From: Bedellia somnulentella
Taxonomy: Eukaryota; Arthropoda; Insecta; Lepidoptera; Bedelliidae
Direction of reading: 5' to 3'
DNA: 64,000 nucleotides
Assembly: GCA_963576735.1 (NCBI GenBank)
Contig: OY755196.1
Span: forward strand, 11,203,912 to 11,267,911
Position 1 is the first letter of the stretch. Each line of letters starts with the position of its first letter. Both the position numbers and the translations under genes were made by a program. The notes under the pieces were generated by a model. It had not been told where the DNA came from. It did not search any database and worked only from the letters and a program-made list of their open reading frames with translations. Positions 10,689 through 19,630 of the stretch are shown in pieces.

Positions 10689-10860
10689 GGCAAAACGGCG
10701 ATAGGCCTGCCCCCTATCACGTGAGTACACTGTCTAAGCAAAACGTGGGTACCTTCTCTGGACACTAGATGGCGCTGCCATGTGAGTTCAGAAGTATTGG
10801 TACCTCTGCCAACCCCTTCGGGGATAAACGGCGCGGCGTGAACGTTTATGTTTATGTTAT
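10689..10860 (+). mobile_element. Family 2 SINE, 3' part
   Basis: Begins within AAAACGGCGATAGGCCTGCC directly next to the Helitron remnant and ends CGGCGTGAACGTTTATG. The head is missing. Confidence 0.8.
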
Positions 10861-10897
10861 AATATCAAAGATAATATAACTATTAATATCGTTTTAA

Positions 10898-11140
10898 GAC
10901 TCGATCGAAACCTCCTTATAAAAGTCTCCTTTGCTAAACGATTGATTAAAAATATTATGAAACGGAACGTTTATGTCACTGGGTGTCAGTCAATATGGCG
11001 TCTGAGATTTGTCTGTCAGCAGTCAGTACCATTAGAATTTAGTAAAATACTCGGCAATCCGAATTTTGCGGATACATGTTGTCGACTCAAAAGCATTATT
11101 TTTTTATGTTTTATTATTCAGGTAAGGTTTCGATCGAGTC
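10898..11140. repeat. Possible small inverted-repeat element
   Basis: A perfect 16-bp inverted pair, GACTCGATCGAAACCT (10898-10913) and AGGTTTCGATCGAGTC (11125-11140), encloses 211 bp with no recognisable coding. It could be a MITE (small non-autonomous inverted-repeat element), but no target duplication was found. Confidence 0.35.
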
Positions 11141-11401
11141 TACCGTACCCCGTGACGAAATTATTAATATAGATATACTATATTTTGAGTATTGAGTATA
11201 ATTTTAATGGTGATCATTCCTCCGTGGTACATCCGATTTTTATCAAAATTTACATAAACCATCTATACATGGTCCTTGCCCACCGTGCAAAATTTCAGGG
11301 TTCTGAGTTGAGCCGTTTGGGAGGAGTACGATCACAACGAAATGCAAAAGTCGGGTGTAAATGGAGCTTCGCTCGCTACGCTCGCTTCGCTCCAATAAAT
11401 A
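11141..11401. other. Unclassified sequence
   Basis: No gene seen. Contains an imperfect short tandem of CGCTCGCTACGCTCGCTTCG at about 11371-11392. Confidence 0.35.
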
Positions 11402-12958
11402 AATCCATTAAAAAGGCCTAATACCCTTAGTCGTCCATACCCATGGGAAGAAACGGGGTAGTGTTATTCTAAGTCGACGCGACATAACTGTTTTCAGTAT
11501 TTCATGTTTTTAATATCGTATTAAATAAAAACAGTGAGCATCTAAAATAAAGTTTTTTTCGAGAAAACACTGTTCCATGAGCAATTATTTATTAATTTAG
11601 CTGTTTTGCCTGAGAATATGTCTTTACGATACGCGGTATAAATATTAGGAAAGAGTGTATAATAAATCTCTGTGCGATATTATCTGATGTCTTAGACAAT
11701 AGAATTCCAACACACAAACTGCCAGTAAATAAGCATTAATACAAGCAAAATAATAGTTTGCTTTTGTAGTTTTTCTTTACGGTTGCGTAACAAATCTTAC
11801 GTAGGTGACATTCAAGCTCATATGCCCCGTAGCATGAGGCATGTGAGTGAGTATGTCACATGAGAAGTGACAGATGTTTTATAAATAATCTGTCAGTTAT
11901 CTGTAGTTATGCTGTGTAGTGTCGGCTTAGAATAGCACTATCCCATTTCTTCCGGTGGGTGTACGCAAGAGGCGACTAACGGTATTGGGGCTATTAAGGG
12001 ATTTTTGGGCGATGCGGTTGGAGACCCATCACCAACAACCTTTATTTTACCATCTTTTTCCCACCCAGCTTTCCAAAAGTGGCTGAGGAATTTCTAATTC
12101 CTTAGCTCTGGCTACCCCTTCTAGGGATTTATAGCCGTAAGCATATGTATGTATGTACTGTCAGTTTCTCACTTCTCACGTGACATATTCAAATCACCCT
12201 CACACGCCTTTTGATACCTGTAATGGTTTAAGTCTCAAAATAGAGTCTACAAAGCGAAAAAGAAACAAATACAAGATTGACGTTTAGTCTCATATGTAAA
12301 TTCCAAAACGGGCTTGCCAGAACCTTGGAATTAAAAATCCGCTTTTGTTAAATTAGAGATAAAAATAAAGTATAATAAACAACGATAAAAATAAAGTATA
12401 ATAAACAACGATAAATATTGTTGAAATGAATAATAATAAAAAATAAAAGAACAGGAGATTAGGAGCCCAATCATTATTACATCCTAAAGTAAGTAAGGAC
12501 CCGTAAAAAGGATCGTAAAATCAATTTTAAAGCTGCTAAAAAAGAGGTAAACCTTCTTTTATTATATTTTTACATAAAAACTCGTTTGCTTTTTATGTCG
12601 ATTTGAGTAAATCGTATCTTTTAATTAATTTGTTAATAAATATATTCTAAACATTTTCTGTTTTGTAAAGTTTGATATTTTCTCTGATTTATTAATAGCC
12701 TATATTGTTATAAGATTTCTTAGAAGTAAAAGGGGTCGTTTATCCACTCAACTTTCAAAAGTATATAATACACTTCTACTACAGTGGCTCAAAAGGGTTC
12801 ATTCGCACAGGTGCTGAAGTCAGGAAGCCACCCGTCGTCGCTGCCCAAACCCCCCGGCACCCCCCGTGAGCCGCGCCCGCTCGAGCAGCGCCGAAGACTG
12901 TTGGAGACGACGATGGAATCACCCTGGTTGGGAAAAAACCCAAACGTCGTGTGAACTG
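11402..12958. repeat. Segmental duplication, copy 2
   Basis: Homologous to 4748-6080 plus 8394-8836. It has a family 1 insertion (11899-12157), lacks the 375-bp block at 4934-5307, has one copy of the 165-bp repeat (12485-12650) and no Tc1 element. It also has a tandem duplication of GATAAAAATAAAGTATAATA near 12358-12402. It therefore records the order of later insertions. Confidence 0.85.
11899..12157 (+). mobile_element. Family 1 element with paralogous empty site
   Basis: Flanked by CTGTCAGTT at 11890-11898 and 12158-12166. The duplicated block at about 5611-5625 shows the uninterrupted CTGTCAGATTCTCAC, giving exact boundaries. The insert is 259 bp and begins ATCTGTAGTTATG before the usual CTGTGTAG start. 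Confidence 0.92.
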
Positions 12959-13617
12959 ACTTCGTATATCTGGGAAGTTTGTTCACTAGGGATGGAAAGT
13001 GTGATGAAGACATTGAAAGAAGAGTAAAAAAGGGTAATGCGGTAAATGGAGCACTGGATAGTCTCATGTCTAGTCAATCGGTGTCCGAAAAGGCTCGAAT
13101 GGCTGTGCATGATGCTGTCCTCGTTCCTACGCTTATGTATGGTAGTGAATGTTGGGTGTGGCAGAAGAAGCATGAAAGCAGAGTGAATGCAGTAGAAATG
13201 AGGTCCCTCAGAAAAGTTTGTAATGTGAGGTTATGTGATCGTGTAAGGAATGACGTGATTCGTGAAAGATGTGGTGTAAAAGATGATATTGTAAGAAAGA
13301 TAGAGAAAGGAATGTTGAGATGGTTTGGGCATATAGAGAGGATGGATGACAGTAAATTGGTAAAAGAAATCTATAGAGCCAATGTGGAAGGTAATGTTAG
13401 TAGAGGACGACCTCGGAGGACACATTTGGATCAAATAGAAAATGTACTCAAAAAGGCAGGTGTCCGTAGTACGAAGAATAAAAGAGCACGTATGAAAAGA
13501 CTGATGGATGTGAATGAAGCTAGAGAGGTTTGCCAGGATCGTACAAAGTGGCGATCGATAGTCTCTGCCTACCCCAATGGGAACTAACGGCGTGAGAATA
13601 TGTATGTATGTATGTAT
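12959..13617 (+). mobile_element. LINE-T (RTE-like) copy with 13-bp TSD
   Basis: Inserted between GTCGTGTGAACTG at 12946-12958 and the identical 13618-13630. It is 659 bp, 5'-truncated, and ends GGCGTGAGAATATG(TATG)n. It interrupts the ORF1-like pseudogene. This is the best-bounded LINE-T copy in the window and carries the longest coding portion. Confidence 0.93.
12979..13587 (+). pseudogene. LINE-T reverse transcriptase, C-terminal 200 residues
   Basis: Open frame of 202 residues. It begins in the RT thumb region (LGSLFTRDGKCDEDIERRV in the upstream frame), then LMYGSECWVWQKKH, MLRWFGHIERMDD, SRGRPRRTHLDQI and CQDRTKWRSIVSAYP, and stops just before the TATG tail. The MLRWFGH-ERMDD and GRPRRTHLDQ motifs are typical of C termini of RTE-like insect LINEs. 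The endonuclease and catalytic RT palm are missing through 5' truncation, so it cannot transpose itself. Confidence 0.85.
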
Positions 13618-14051
13618 GTCGTGTGAACTGGAATAAGTGTGGTACCGTCTCAGCAGCCTCGTGCCCCTTGAAGGCTGCAACACCGCTATTAGACATTTAT
13701 ATACCACGAGTAGCTCCGCAGATGACGCACAATGATATCTTGCGTCACATAGAGCAGACGAGCCTCGGTCCCATAACCGTGCTCAACATCTCACGTCTGG
13801 AGTCCAGTAGGCCAACTAACTTCAAATCCTATTGGCTCCAGGTTCCCGCAGTCCACGAGAAGGTTCTGTTAGGAGAGAACTTTTGGCCTGAGGGAATAGT
13901 ATTCCGGCGCTTCAGGGCTGCGCATCAGATATCAAAGATGTCAAACCCTCTGCCTATTACTTTGTAAATTAGTAACATAGGCTAAGTTATACTAATATTA
14001 TACGGGCGTTGTTATATTATATTATTACTATAAGTAAGTAAGTAGTAAGTA

Positions 14052-14307
14052 ATCTGTAAAGTAAGTAAGCTGTGTAGTGTCGGCATAGAATAACACTACC
14101 CCATTTCTTCCAGTGGGTGTACGTAAGAGGCGACTAACGGTATTGGGGCTTTAAAGGGATTTTTGGGCGATGCGGTTGGAGACCCATCACCAACCTTTAT
14201 TTTACCATCTTTTCCCTACTCAACTTTCCAAAAGTGGCTGAGGAATTTTTCATTTCTTAGCTCTGGCTACCCCATCTAGGGATTTTTAGCCGTGAGTATA
14301 TGTATGT
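14052..14307 (+). mobile_element. Family 1 element with 25-bp TSD
   Basis: Flanked by identical 25-bp sequences at 14027-14051 and 14308-14332 (containing AGTAAGTAAGTAGTAAGTA). The 256-bp insert begins ATCTGTAAAG before CTGTGTAG, as does the copy at 11899. Confidence 0.92.
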
Positions 14308-14332
14308 ACTATAAGTAAGTAAGTAGTAAGTA

Positions 14333-14519
14333 TATATCCCATAACGGTGTAGCCAGAGCTTTTGAGCTAGAAACACCCAGTCATATTTGGAAGTTGTTAG
14401 GGGACGAGATACTAGAAATAAAGTATCGTTGGTGATGGGTCTCCAACCGCATCATCCAAAAACACTTAAAAACGCCCCATACCCTTATTTCCGTAGGTCG
14501 AAAGGGTTAGTGACATTCT
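14333..14519 (-). mobile_element. Family 1 element, subtype B, partial
   Basis: Minus-strand subtype B copy (AAATAAAGTATCGTTGGTG) lacking the TATG tail. Confidence 0.75.
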
Positions 14520-14520
14520 A

Positions 14521-14942
14521 GTTTAAATCTTTTTGTTCATGAAAACCTCATGTGGGGATTATTACTAATAAACATAACATAACATAAACGTTCACGCCGT
14601 TTTATCCCCGAAGGGGTTGGCAGAGGTACCAATACTCCTGAACTCACATGGCAAGCGCCATCTAGTTTCCAGAGAAGGTACCCACGTTTTGCTTAGACAG
14701 TGTACGTGATAGGGGGCAGGCCTATCGCCGATTATTACTGATAAATAAAGAATAAATAAAGGAAAGAAAATTTCGACACAGGCGGGAATCGAACCCGCGA
14801 CCTCAGGTATACGCCCCGACGCTCTGCCAATTGAGCCACCGTGTCAATGGCTGCCAGCGCGAAATTCTTCTATCGTTTATTTCTTTAACACGTTTAAGTA
14901 GTGTTTGCGTTTCCTACTCCGAATTTTAAACGTGTAAAAGTG
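14521..14942 (-). mobile_element. Family 4 SINE interrupted by family 2
   Basis: Two parts, 14521-14574 and 14732-14942, of one minus-strand family 4 copy. The tRNA-like head is at about 14775-14847, with box B read here as GGGAATCGAACCC. ATTATTACT followed by A/G ATAAA repeats on both sides of the family 2 insert and is its TSD. Confidence 0.82.
14575..14731 (-). mobile_element. Family 2 SINE 3' part inside family 4
   Basis: 5'-truncated minus-strand copy from AACATAAACGTTCACGCCG to CAGGCCTATCGCCG, inserted in a family 4 SINE with a TSD of about 15 bp (one mismatch). Confidence 0.85.
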
Positions 14943-15095
14943 GTGATCGATAGTCTCTACCTACATTGGGGTAGGTAGAGACTATCGATCACCACTGTGT
15001 ACGGTCCTGGCAAACTTCTCTTGTTTCATTCCCATCCATCAATCTCTTCACACATGCTCTTTTATTCTTCATATTTCGGACATCTACCTATGTAT
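14940..15095. repeat. Inverted LINE-T 3' ends (palindrome)
   Basis: GTGATCGATAGTCTCTACC (plus) is immediately followed by its complement and then about 100 bp of LINE-T 3' coding sequence in minus orientation. The joined ends form a hairpin-capable palindrome with a loop of a few bases. Confidence 0.8.
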
Positions 15096-15600
15096 GTGTG
15101 TCTAAAGATCCGATTCATAAAACCTCACAGTAACAAATGGCACAACACAATTGGTTCCAGTGCAAGTTATCCCGTTTCCGCGCATCCTCGGCCCGGGACT
15201 ACCAACTTCCAAAGACACGTCGCAAATTGGTAACTTTGGAGTTGGTTTAGAAAAGCATAAACTACAAAATGTGGCTTAAAATTTCAAATCCTTAAGCTCC
15301 GGCAACCCTTGTTGGGACTGACAGTATTGACAGTATGTTTCCCTCAAAAGCTGATTCCTCACCTTAAAACCTCACAGTAACAAATGCCACAATACAATTG
15401 GTTCCAGTGCAAGTCATCCCGTTCTCGCGCACCTGCTCGCTTCGGGCCGGGACTGCCAACTTTCAAACAGACTTCGCAACTTTTAACTTGATTTACGGAC
15501 GCTTTCAGATGTCATTATTCTGATTCGGCTCTTGAACTGTGGCAAGATATTACATTTAAGGCTTTTAAGGCTTAGTTAACTTTGTGAGTGGTAAATAAAG
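15096..15600. repeat. Unclassified repeat 'CCTCACAGTAACAAATG', two copies
   Basis: Units at about 15117-15260 and 15342-15560 share ACAATTGGTTCCAGTGCAAG, a GCGCA(C/T)C block and GGGACT(A/G)CCAACTT. A third unit lies at 17169-17400. A degraded family 1 3' fragment sits between the first two. No coding seen. Confidence 0.65.
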
Positions 15601-15922
15601 AAACTGCTATGTCGAGTTGGCTTAGAATATCACTAGAAAGAAAGAGAAGGAAAGCCTTGTATTCGCTATACAGATGAGTAAAAAAACATAAAAAGAATAA
15701 TAGAAACATTCACACAAACAATTACATTGGAAAAAAACATAAAAAACTATCCAATTTCTTCGCGTGGGTGTTCATAAGCGGTGACATAAGGAATTAGTTT
15801 TTTTGCGGTTTGAGACCCATCACCTAAAACATTTATCCTACAAATCTTTCCCCAACCTGACTAAAAAGAGTGGCTGCAGAATTTCTAACTCTGAACCTTT
15901 GACTTGATGTATGTTTCCCTCA
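15601..15922 (+). mobile_element. Degraded family 1 element
   Basis: Diverged remnants of the family 1 start (about 15607-15636) and middle/3' part (about 15748-15905) surround about 110 bp of A-rich sequence. The last bases, ATGTTTCCCTCA, recur at 15323-15336 and mark the flank into which the next LINE inserted. Confidence 0.5.
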
Positions 15923-16495
15923 GTGGTTAGTAATTGTTTCTACCGCCTTAAAGTCCTGTATAATATTCGCGATTACCTTAGTGTGGATTTGCGTGTTCAC
16001 CTTTGTGAATCGTTGGTATTATCTAGGTTAAATTACTGTGATGTGGTCTATGGTAGTTGCATAATTGGCCGTTCTCAGAAATTGATACAGCGTGTGCAAA
16101 ACGCATGTGCACGTTTTTGTTTTCGCATCCCGCCTCGTTCCCATGTCACTCCGTATTTGAACGACGCTAAATTATTGAAAATGCAGGCACGTAGGCAACT
16201 ACATCTCGCAACTCTGCTTTTCGGTGTTATTCGACACGAATCTCCTGACTATTTGTATAAAAAATTGCAATGGTCTAAAAGTGGCTATCAATTTAAAGTC
16301 AGGGCGATTGTGCCAATGCATCGTTTGGTGGCTTTTCGAGGCAGTTTCAGATTCGCGGCGTCCAAATGCTGGAATGACCTCCCTCCACCAATTCGTAGTC
16401 TAACCAGTAAATTCACCTTCAAGCGAAAGCTTAAAAACCTTTTGCTACTTCAACAAAATCCTTTGGCTAATCCCCCACCCATTCTTCCTTATTAA
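15923..16495 (+). pseudogene. CR1/Jockey-type reverse transcriptase, C-terminal fragment
   Basis: Open frame of 190 residues ending at a TAA at 16493-16495. Motifs in order: RVHLCESLVLSRLNYCDVVY, LIQRVQNACARFCF and FAASKCWNDLPPPIRS. These match the post-palm region of CR1/L2/Jockey-group LINE reverse transcriptases. The first four residues of the longest frame (ATGTTTCCCTCA, from 15911) come from flanking DNA, so that ATG is accidental. The FADD catalytic motif and the endonuclease are absent. Confidence 0.85.
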
Positions 16496-17168
16496 ATAGA
16501 AGTAGACAATCAATGGATCAAACAATTATATTAGTTTTCCCTTTGTAAATAAAGTATACGGATATATATGACTATTTGAAATGTCTTTGCTATTATCGTT
16601 TATTAATTTTTAGTTATGTGTCGTATGAAATTATCATTTCATTGTATTTTATTTATTTAATTTTTTCTATTTAACTTTTTGTCAATTTGTTTAAATATAT
16701 CAATTTTGTATATTCATGTTTATGGTTCTGTTGATTTGTTTGATATTTTTATATATTTAAAATATATGCATGCATTATGTATATAATATTAATAGTTCGT
16801 GCATCACCTCTACTTGGCGGTGACTGAAAATCAGTGTTGTGAGGTATTAACTCACAACGAAAATGCTGAGTCATCTGCCAATTCATTGCTACGCAGGTAA
16901 TGGCTATTCTTGTGACAGGTTCTTAATAATTTTATTAAGTCATCATATATTTTGGTTCGTTTTTATTTATGTTTGCTTTTTTCTTATTTTATAACTCATG
17001 TTTTATTTTGAGATTATTTTTTTTTATTATTTATTTTTGTTAACTTATATATATTTTTTTCTTTTGTTGTAAAACCAACCTTAATATTATTTTGTTGTTA
17101 TGTTTCATGTATTGTTTACTCAAGCTTAGCAATGAATAAATGTTTTTCTTTCTTTCTTTCTTTCTTTC
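15923..17168 (+). mobile_element. CR1/Jockey-like LINE, 3' end
   Basis: 5'-truncated LINE copy. It contains the reverse-transcriptase C terminus, then about 670 bp of AT-rich 3' UTR with AATAAATG, and ends in a (TTTC)n run at 17143-17168. Flanking sequence ATGTTTCCCTCA before it and AA-GCTGATTCCTCACC after it are contiguous at 15323-15350, giving an empty-site-like comparison. Confidence 0.85.
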
Positions 17169-17400
17169 AAACGCTGATTCCTCACCATAAAAACCTCACA
17201 GTAACAAATGGCACAACACAATTGGTTCCAGTGCAAGTCATCCCGTTTCCGCGCACCTGCCCGCTTCGGGCCGGAACTGCCAACTACCAAAGAGACTTCG
17301 CAACTTTTAACTTGATTTACGGACGCTTTCAAAAATCATTATTCTGATTCTACTTTTGAACTGTAGTGGATTGGTGTTACATTTATCGGTATAAATGGGA
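17169..17400. repeat. Unclassified repeat 'CCTCACAGTAACAAATG', third copy
   Basis: Closely matches 15342-15570. It lies directly downstream of the LINE's (TTTC)n tail, so the LINE separates two stretches of the same repeat. Confidence 0.65.
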
Positions 17401-17483
17401 GCGAGAGGTTTGTAGTCTGTGTTTAAGTTGATTTTGTGTTGTTGAATAAGGACTATTAAAAATAGTATTCAATGATAAAAACT

Positions 17484-17733
17484 GCTGTGTAGTGTCGGCT
17501 AAGAATAGCACTACCCCTTTTCTTCCGGTGGGTGTACGTAAGAGGCGCCTAACGGTATTGAGGCTTTTTAAGGGATTTTTGGGCGATGTGGTTGGAGACC
17601 CATCACCAACAACCTTTGTTTTACCATCTTTTCCCCACGCAACTTCCAAAAGTGGCTGAGGAATTTCTAATTCGTTAGCTCTGGCTACCCCTTTTAGGGA
17701 ATTATAGCCGTGAGTATATGTATGTATGACCAA
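17484..17733 (+). mobile_element. Family 1 element, subtype A
   Basis: Complete copy from CTGTGTAGTGTCGGCTAAG to GTGAGTATATGTATGTATG. Confidence 0.88.
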
Positions 17734-17767
17734 AAGTAACCAAAAATTAAAGTAATAAGAAACCGTT

Positions 17768-18275
17768 GCCGTGTAGTGCCGGCTTAGAATGTCACAACCC
17801 CTTTCTACCCACGCGGGTGTCTTAAGAGGCAAATAACGGTATGGAGCTTTATGAAGTGGGTTTTGGGAGATGTGGTGGGAGAATACTGTGCAGTGTCGGC
17901 TTAGAATAGCACTTCCCATTTCTTCCGGTGGGTGTACGTAAAAGGCGACTATCGGTATTGGGGCTCTTAAAGGATTTTTGGGCGATGCGGTTGGAGACCC
18001 ATCACCAAGATCCTTTATTTAACCATCTTTTCCCCACGTAACTTCCAAAAGTGGCTGAGGAATTTTGTAATTCCTTAGCTCTGGCTACCCCTTAGAGGGA
18101 TTTATAGCCGTGAGTATATGTATGTATGTATGGTTAGAGAGCCATCACCAACCATACTTTATTTCTACCATCTTGTTCCTTATCAACTTCCAAAAGATTT
18201 TAGCTCCAAATCTCTGGCTATCTCTATTTGAGATTTATGGCCGTGAGAATATGTACGTATGTATGTATGTAAAAT
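17768..18275 (+). mobile_element. Family 1 subtype B split by a subtype A copy
   Basis: The subtype B element starts at 17768 (GCCGTGTAGTGCCGGC), is interrupted near 17881 and resumes at about 18133 (TTAGAGAGCCATCACCAACC) to its tail at 18275. The interruption is a complete subtype A copy. This dates that A insertion as younger than that B insertion. Confidence 0.82.
17882..18132 (+). mobile_element. Family 1 subtype A nested in subtype B
   Basis: Complete copy (CTGTGCAGTGTCGGC to TATGTATGTATG) inside the subtype B copy. The flanking TSD has decayed (GTGGTGGGAGA versus TGGTTAGAGA). Confidence 0.82.
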
Positions 18276-18317
18276 AAACGGACTAATACACAATGCCATC
18301 AAGAGATTCCGGGCGGA

Positions 18318-18447
18318 CGACGACGTCCGTGGCCGAGTGGAAAGGTGACTAGCTACTCGGTCCGGAGGTTGCGGGTTCGATCCCCGCTGAGACCAACATT
18401 TATGTGATAAGCATAAATGATTGTTTTTTAGTCTTGAATGTTATTTA
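18318..18447 (+). mobile_element. Family 3 SINE, left half (outermost layer of nest)
   Basis: tRNA-like head GACGTCCGTGGCCGAGTGG with box B GGTTCGATCCCC, then the body to GTCTTGAATGTTATTTA. The rest of this SINE resumes at 27482-27600, on the far side of the 9-kb insertion. The intact copy at 880-1105 shows the two parts joined. Confidence 0.8.
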
Positions 18448-18977
18448 TGTCGTAGGATGATTTGATGTTTAGGTTTTTTGCAAAAAACCTAGGAATTTTG
18501 CAAAAATCCGGATAATTAGACAACGGTTATAATATTTTCTAATCTTACTAGGTTTTTTGCAAAAAAACTAGTTTGTTTAGTAAGATTGTACTTCTTTGAT
18601 GCTGATTGGCTGATTTCTGATTGCTTGCCTACACTTATTCTGATTGGTTCGTCATTGTGGTATTGAGATATTATAGCTAGAGTTATAAAGGGTAAGAAAT
18701 TGCAATACTTATTTGATACTAGGAATTAAATATAGTTTTTTACTCTTTTGTTGGAGTAAAATAACAATCACGTTCGGACATATTATACACATATCAAGTT
18801 ACCCCAAACTAAGTAACACTTGTATTATCCCAACAAGCAAAATTATCCTGGAATGCGATTTTGTAATGCTATATGGATTTATATAACTCCGAAAATGGTT
18901 TTGACGGATGCTACCGCATTTATAACAGCATAAATACATGCTGATTTTACTCAAGTAAGTTTAATCTTGTAATTTGT

Positions 18978-19218
18978 ACTTATATCGGTATATAAGATTA
19001 TATTTCCTGGCAATTATAGGATGGTGACTCCTATATGGGCATTAAGCAAGAGCAATTGCACTGAAGCATAATTACTCCTGTAACCCTGACTTATATGCGT
19101 ATATAAGATAACGTCTGATGACCATTTTAATCTTACTAGTTCTATATGAGCACGTACCAGGCATATTTGCACTGAAGAGTAATTGCACTTGTTATTTTTA
19201 CTTATAAACTCATATAAG
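18978..19218. promoter_or_regulatory. Left subterminal palindromes
   Basis: ACTTATATCGGTATATAAG (18978-18996), ACTTATATGCGTATATAAG (19089-19107) and ACTTATAAACTCATATAAG (19200-19218) are spaced about 110 bp apart. Repeated subterminal motifs are typical binding sites of transposon-encoded proteins in CMC elements; binding here is inferred. Confidence 0.75.
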
Positions 19219-19630
19219 CCAATATTTTATGGCTAATATAAGTGACTAAAAATTAAATTACTGTAAAATTCATTTAATTTGGTTTGGTTTTACATAAGCT
19301 TAGAAGGAAGTTTTAAATTAAATTATTATCCACATTTTACAAATATTAAATTAGTAAGATTATAACAGCACTCGGTAGGATAAAATGTTCTCTTTATGGA
19401 TTTAGTGTATGCCATTTTAATCCTAAATATGTTTATATAGGCATTCTACTTGCTCAAGTAATCTCAAACACTCCTGGCTAAAACTCTTAAAAATCCAATT
19501 TTGCTCGGTACGACCGATATAGGAAAAAATACGCTTTATTTAGTTTTGCGAGTTCTATTGTAGGATTTTGTGTCAGCCATTTTGATTGCATACATTTGGT
19601 TTTCTTCACAAATATCTAGAAATATTAAAA

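Larger units (their letters stand above)
12783..13967 (+). pseudogene. Retroelement ORF1-like gene, split by a LINE
   Basis: Two coding pieces (12783-12945 and 13631-13967) flank a LINE-T insertion. The first opens QKGSFAQVLKSGSH, proline-rich, and in a second frame reads DDDGITLVGKKPKRR. The second continues in one open frame to a stop at 13967 with LDIYIPRVAPQMTHNDILRH and ENFWPEGIVFRRF. This order (basic/DDDG linker, then an RRM-like IYIPR...WPEG domain of about 85 residues) resembles gag-like ORF1 proteins of insect non-LTR elements, but I cannot name the clade. The frame is broken at least once even without the LINE. Confidence 0.5.

Noticed and set aside
15911..15922. ATG at 15911 as a LINE start codon
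   Set aside because: ATGTTTCCCTCA is flanking DNA also present at 15323-15336; the LINE starts after it.
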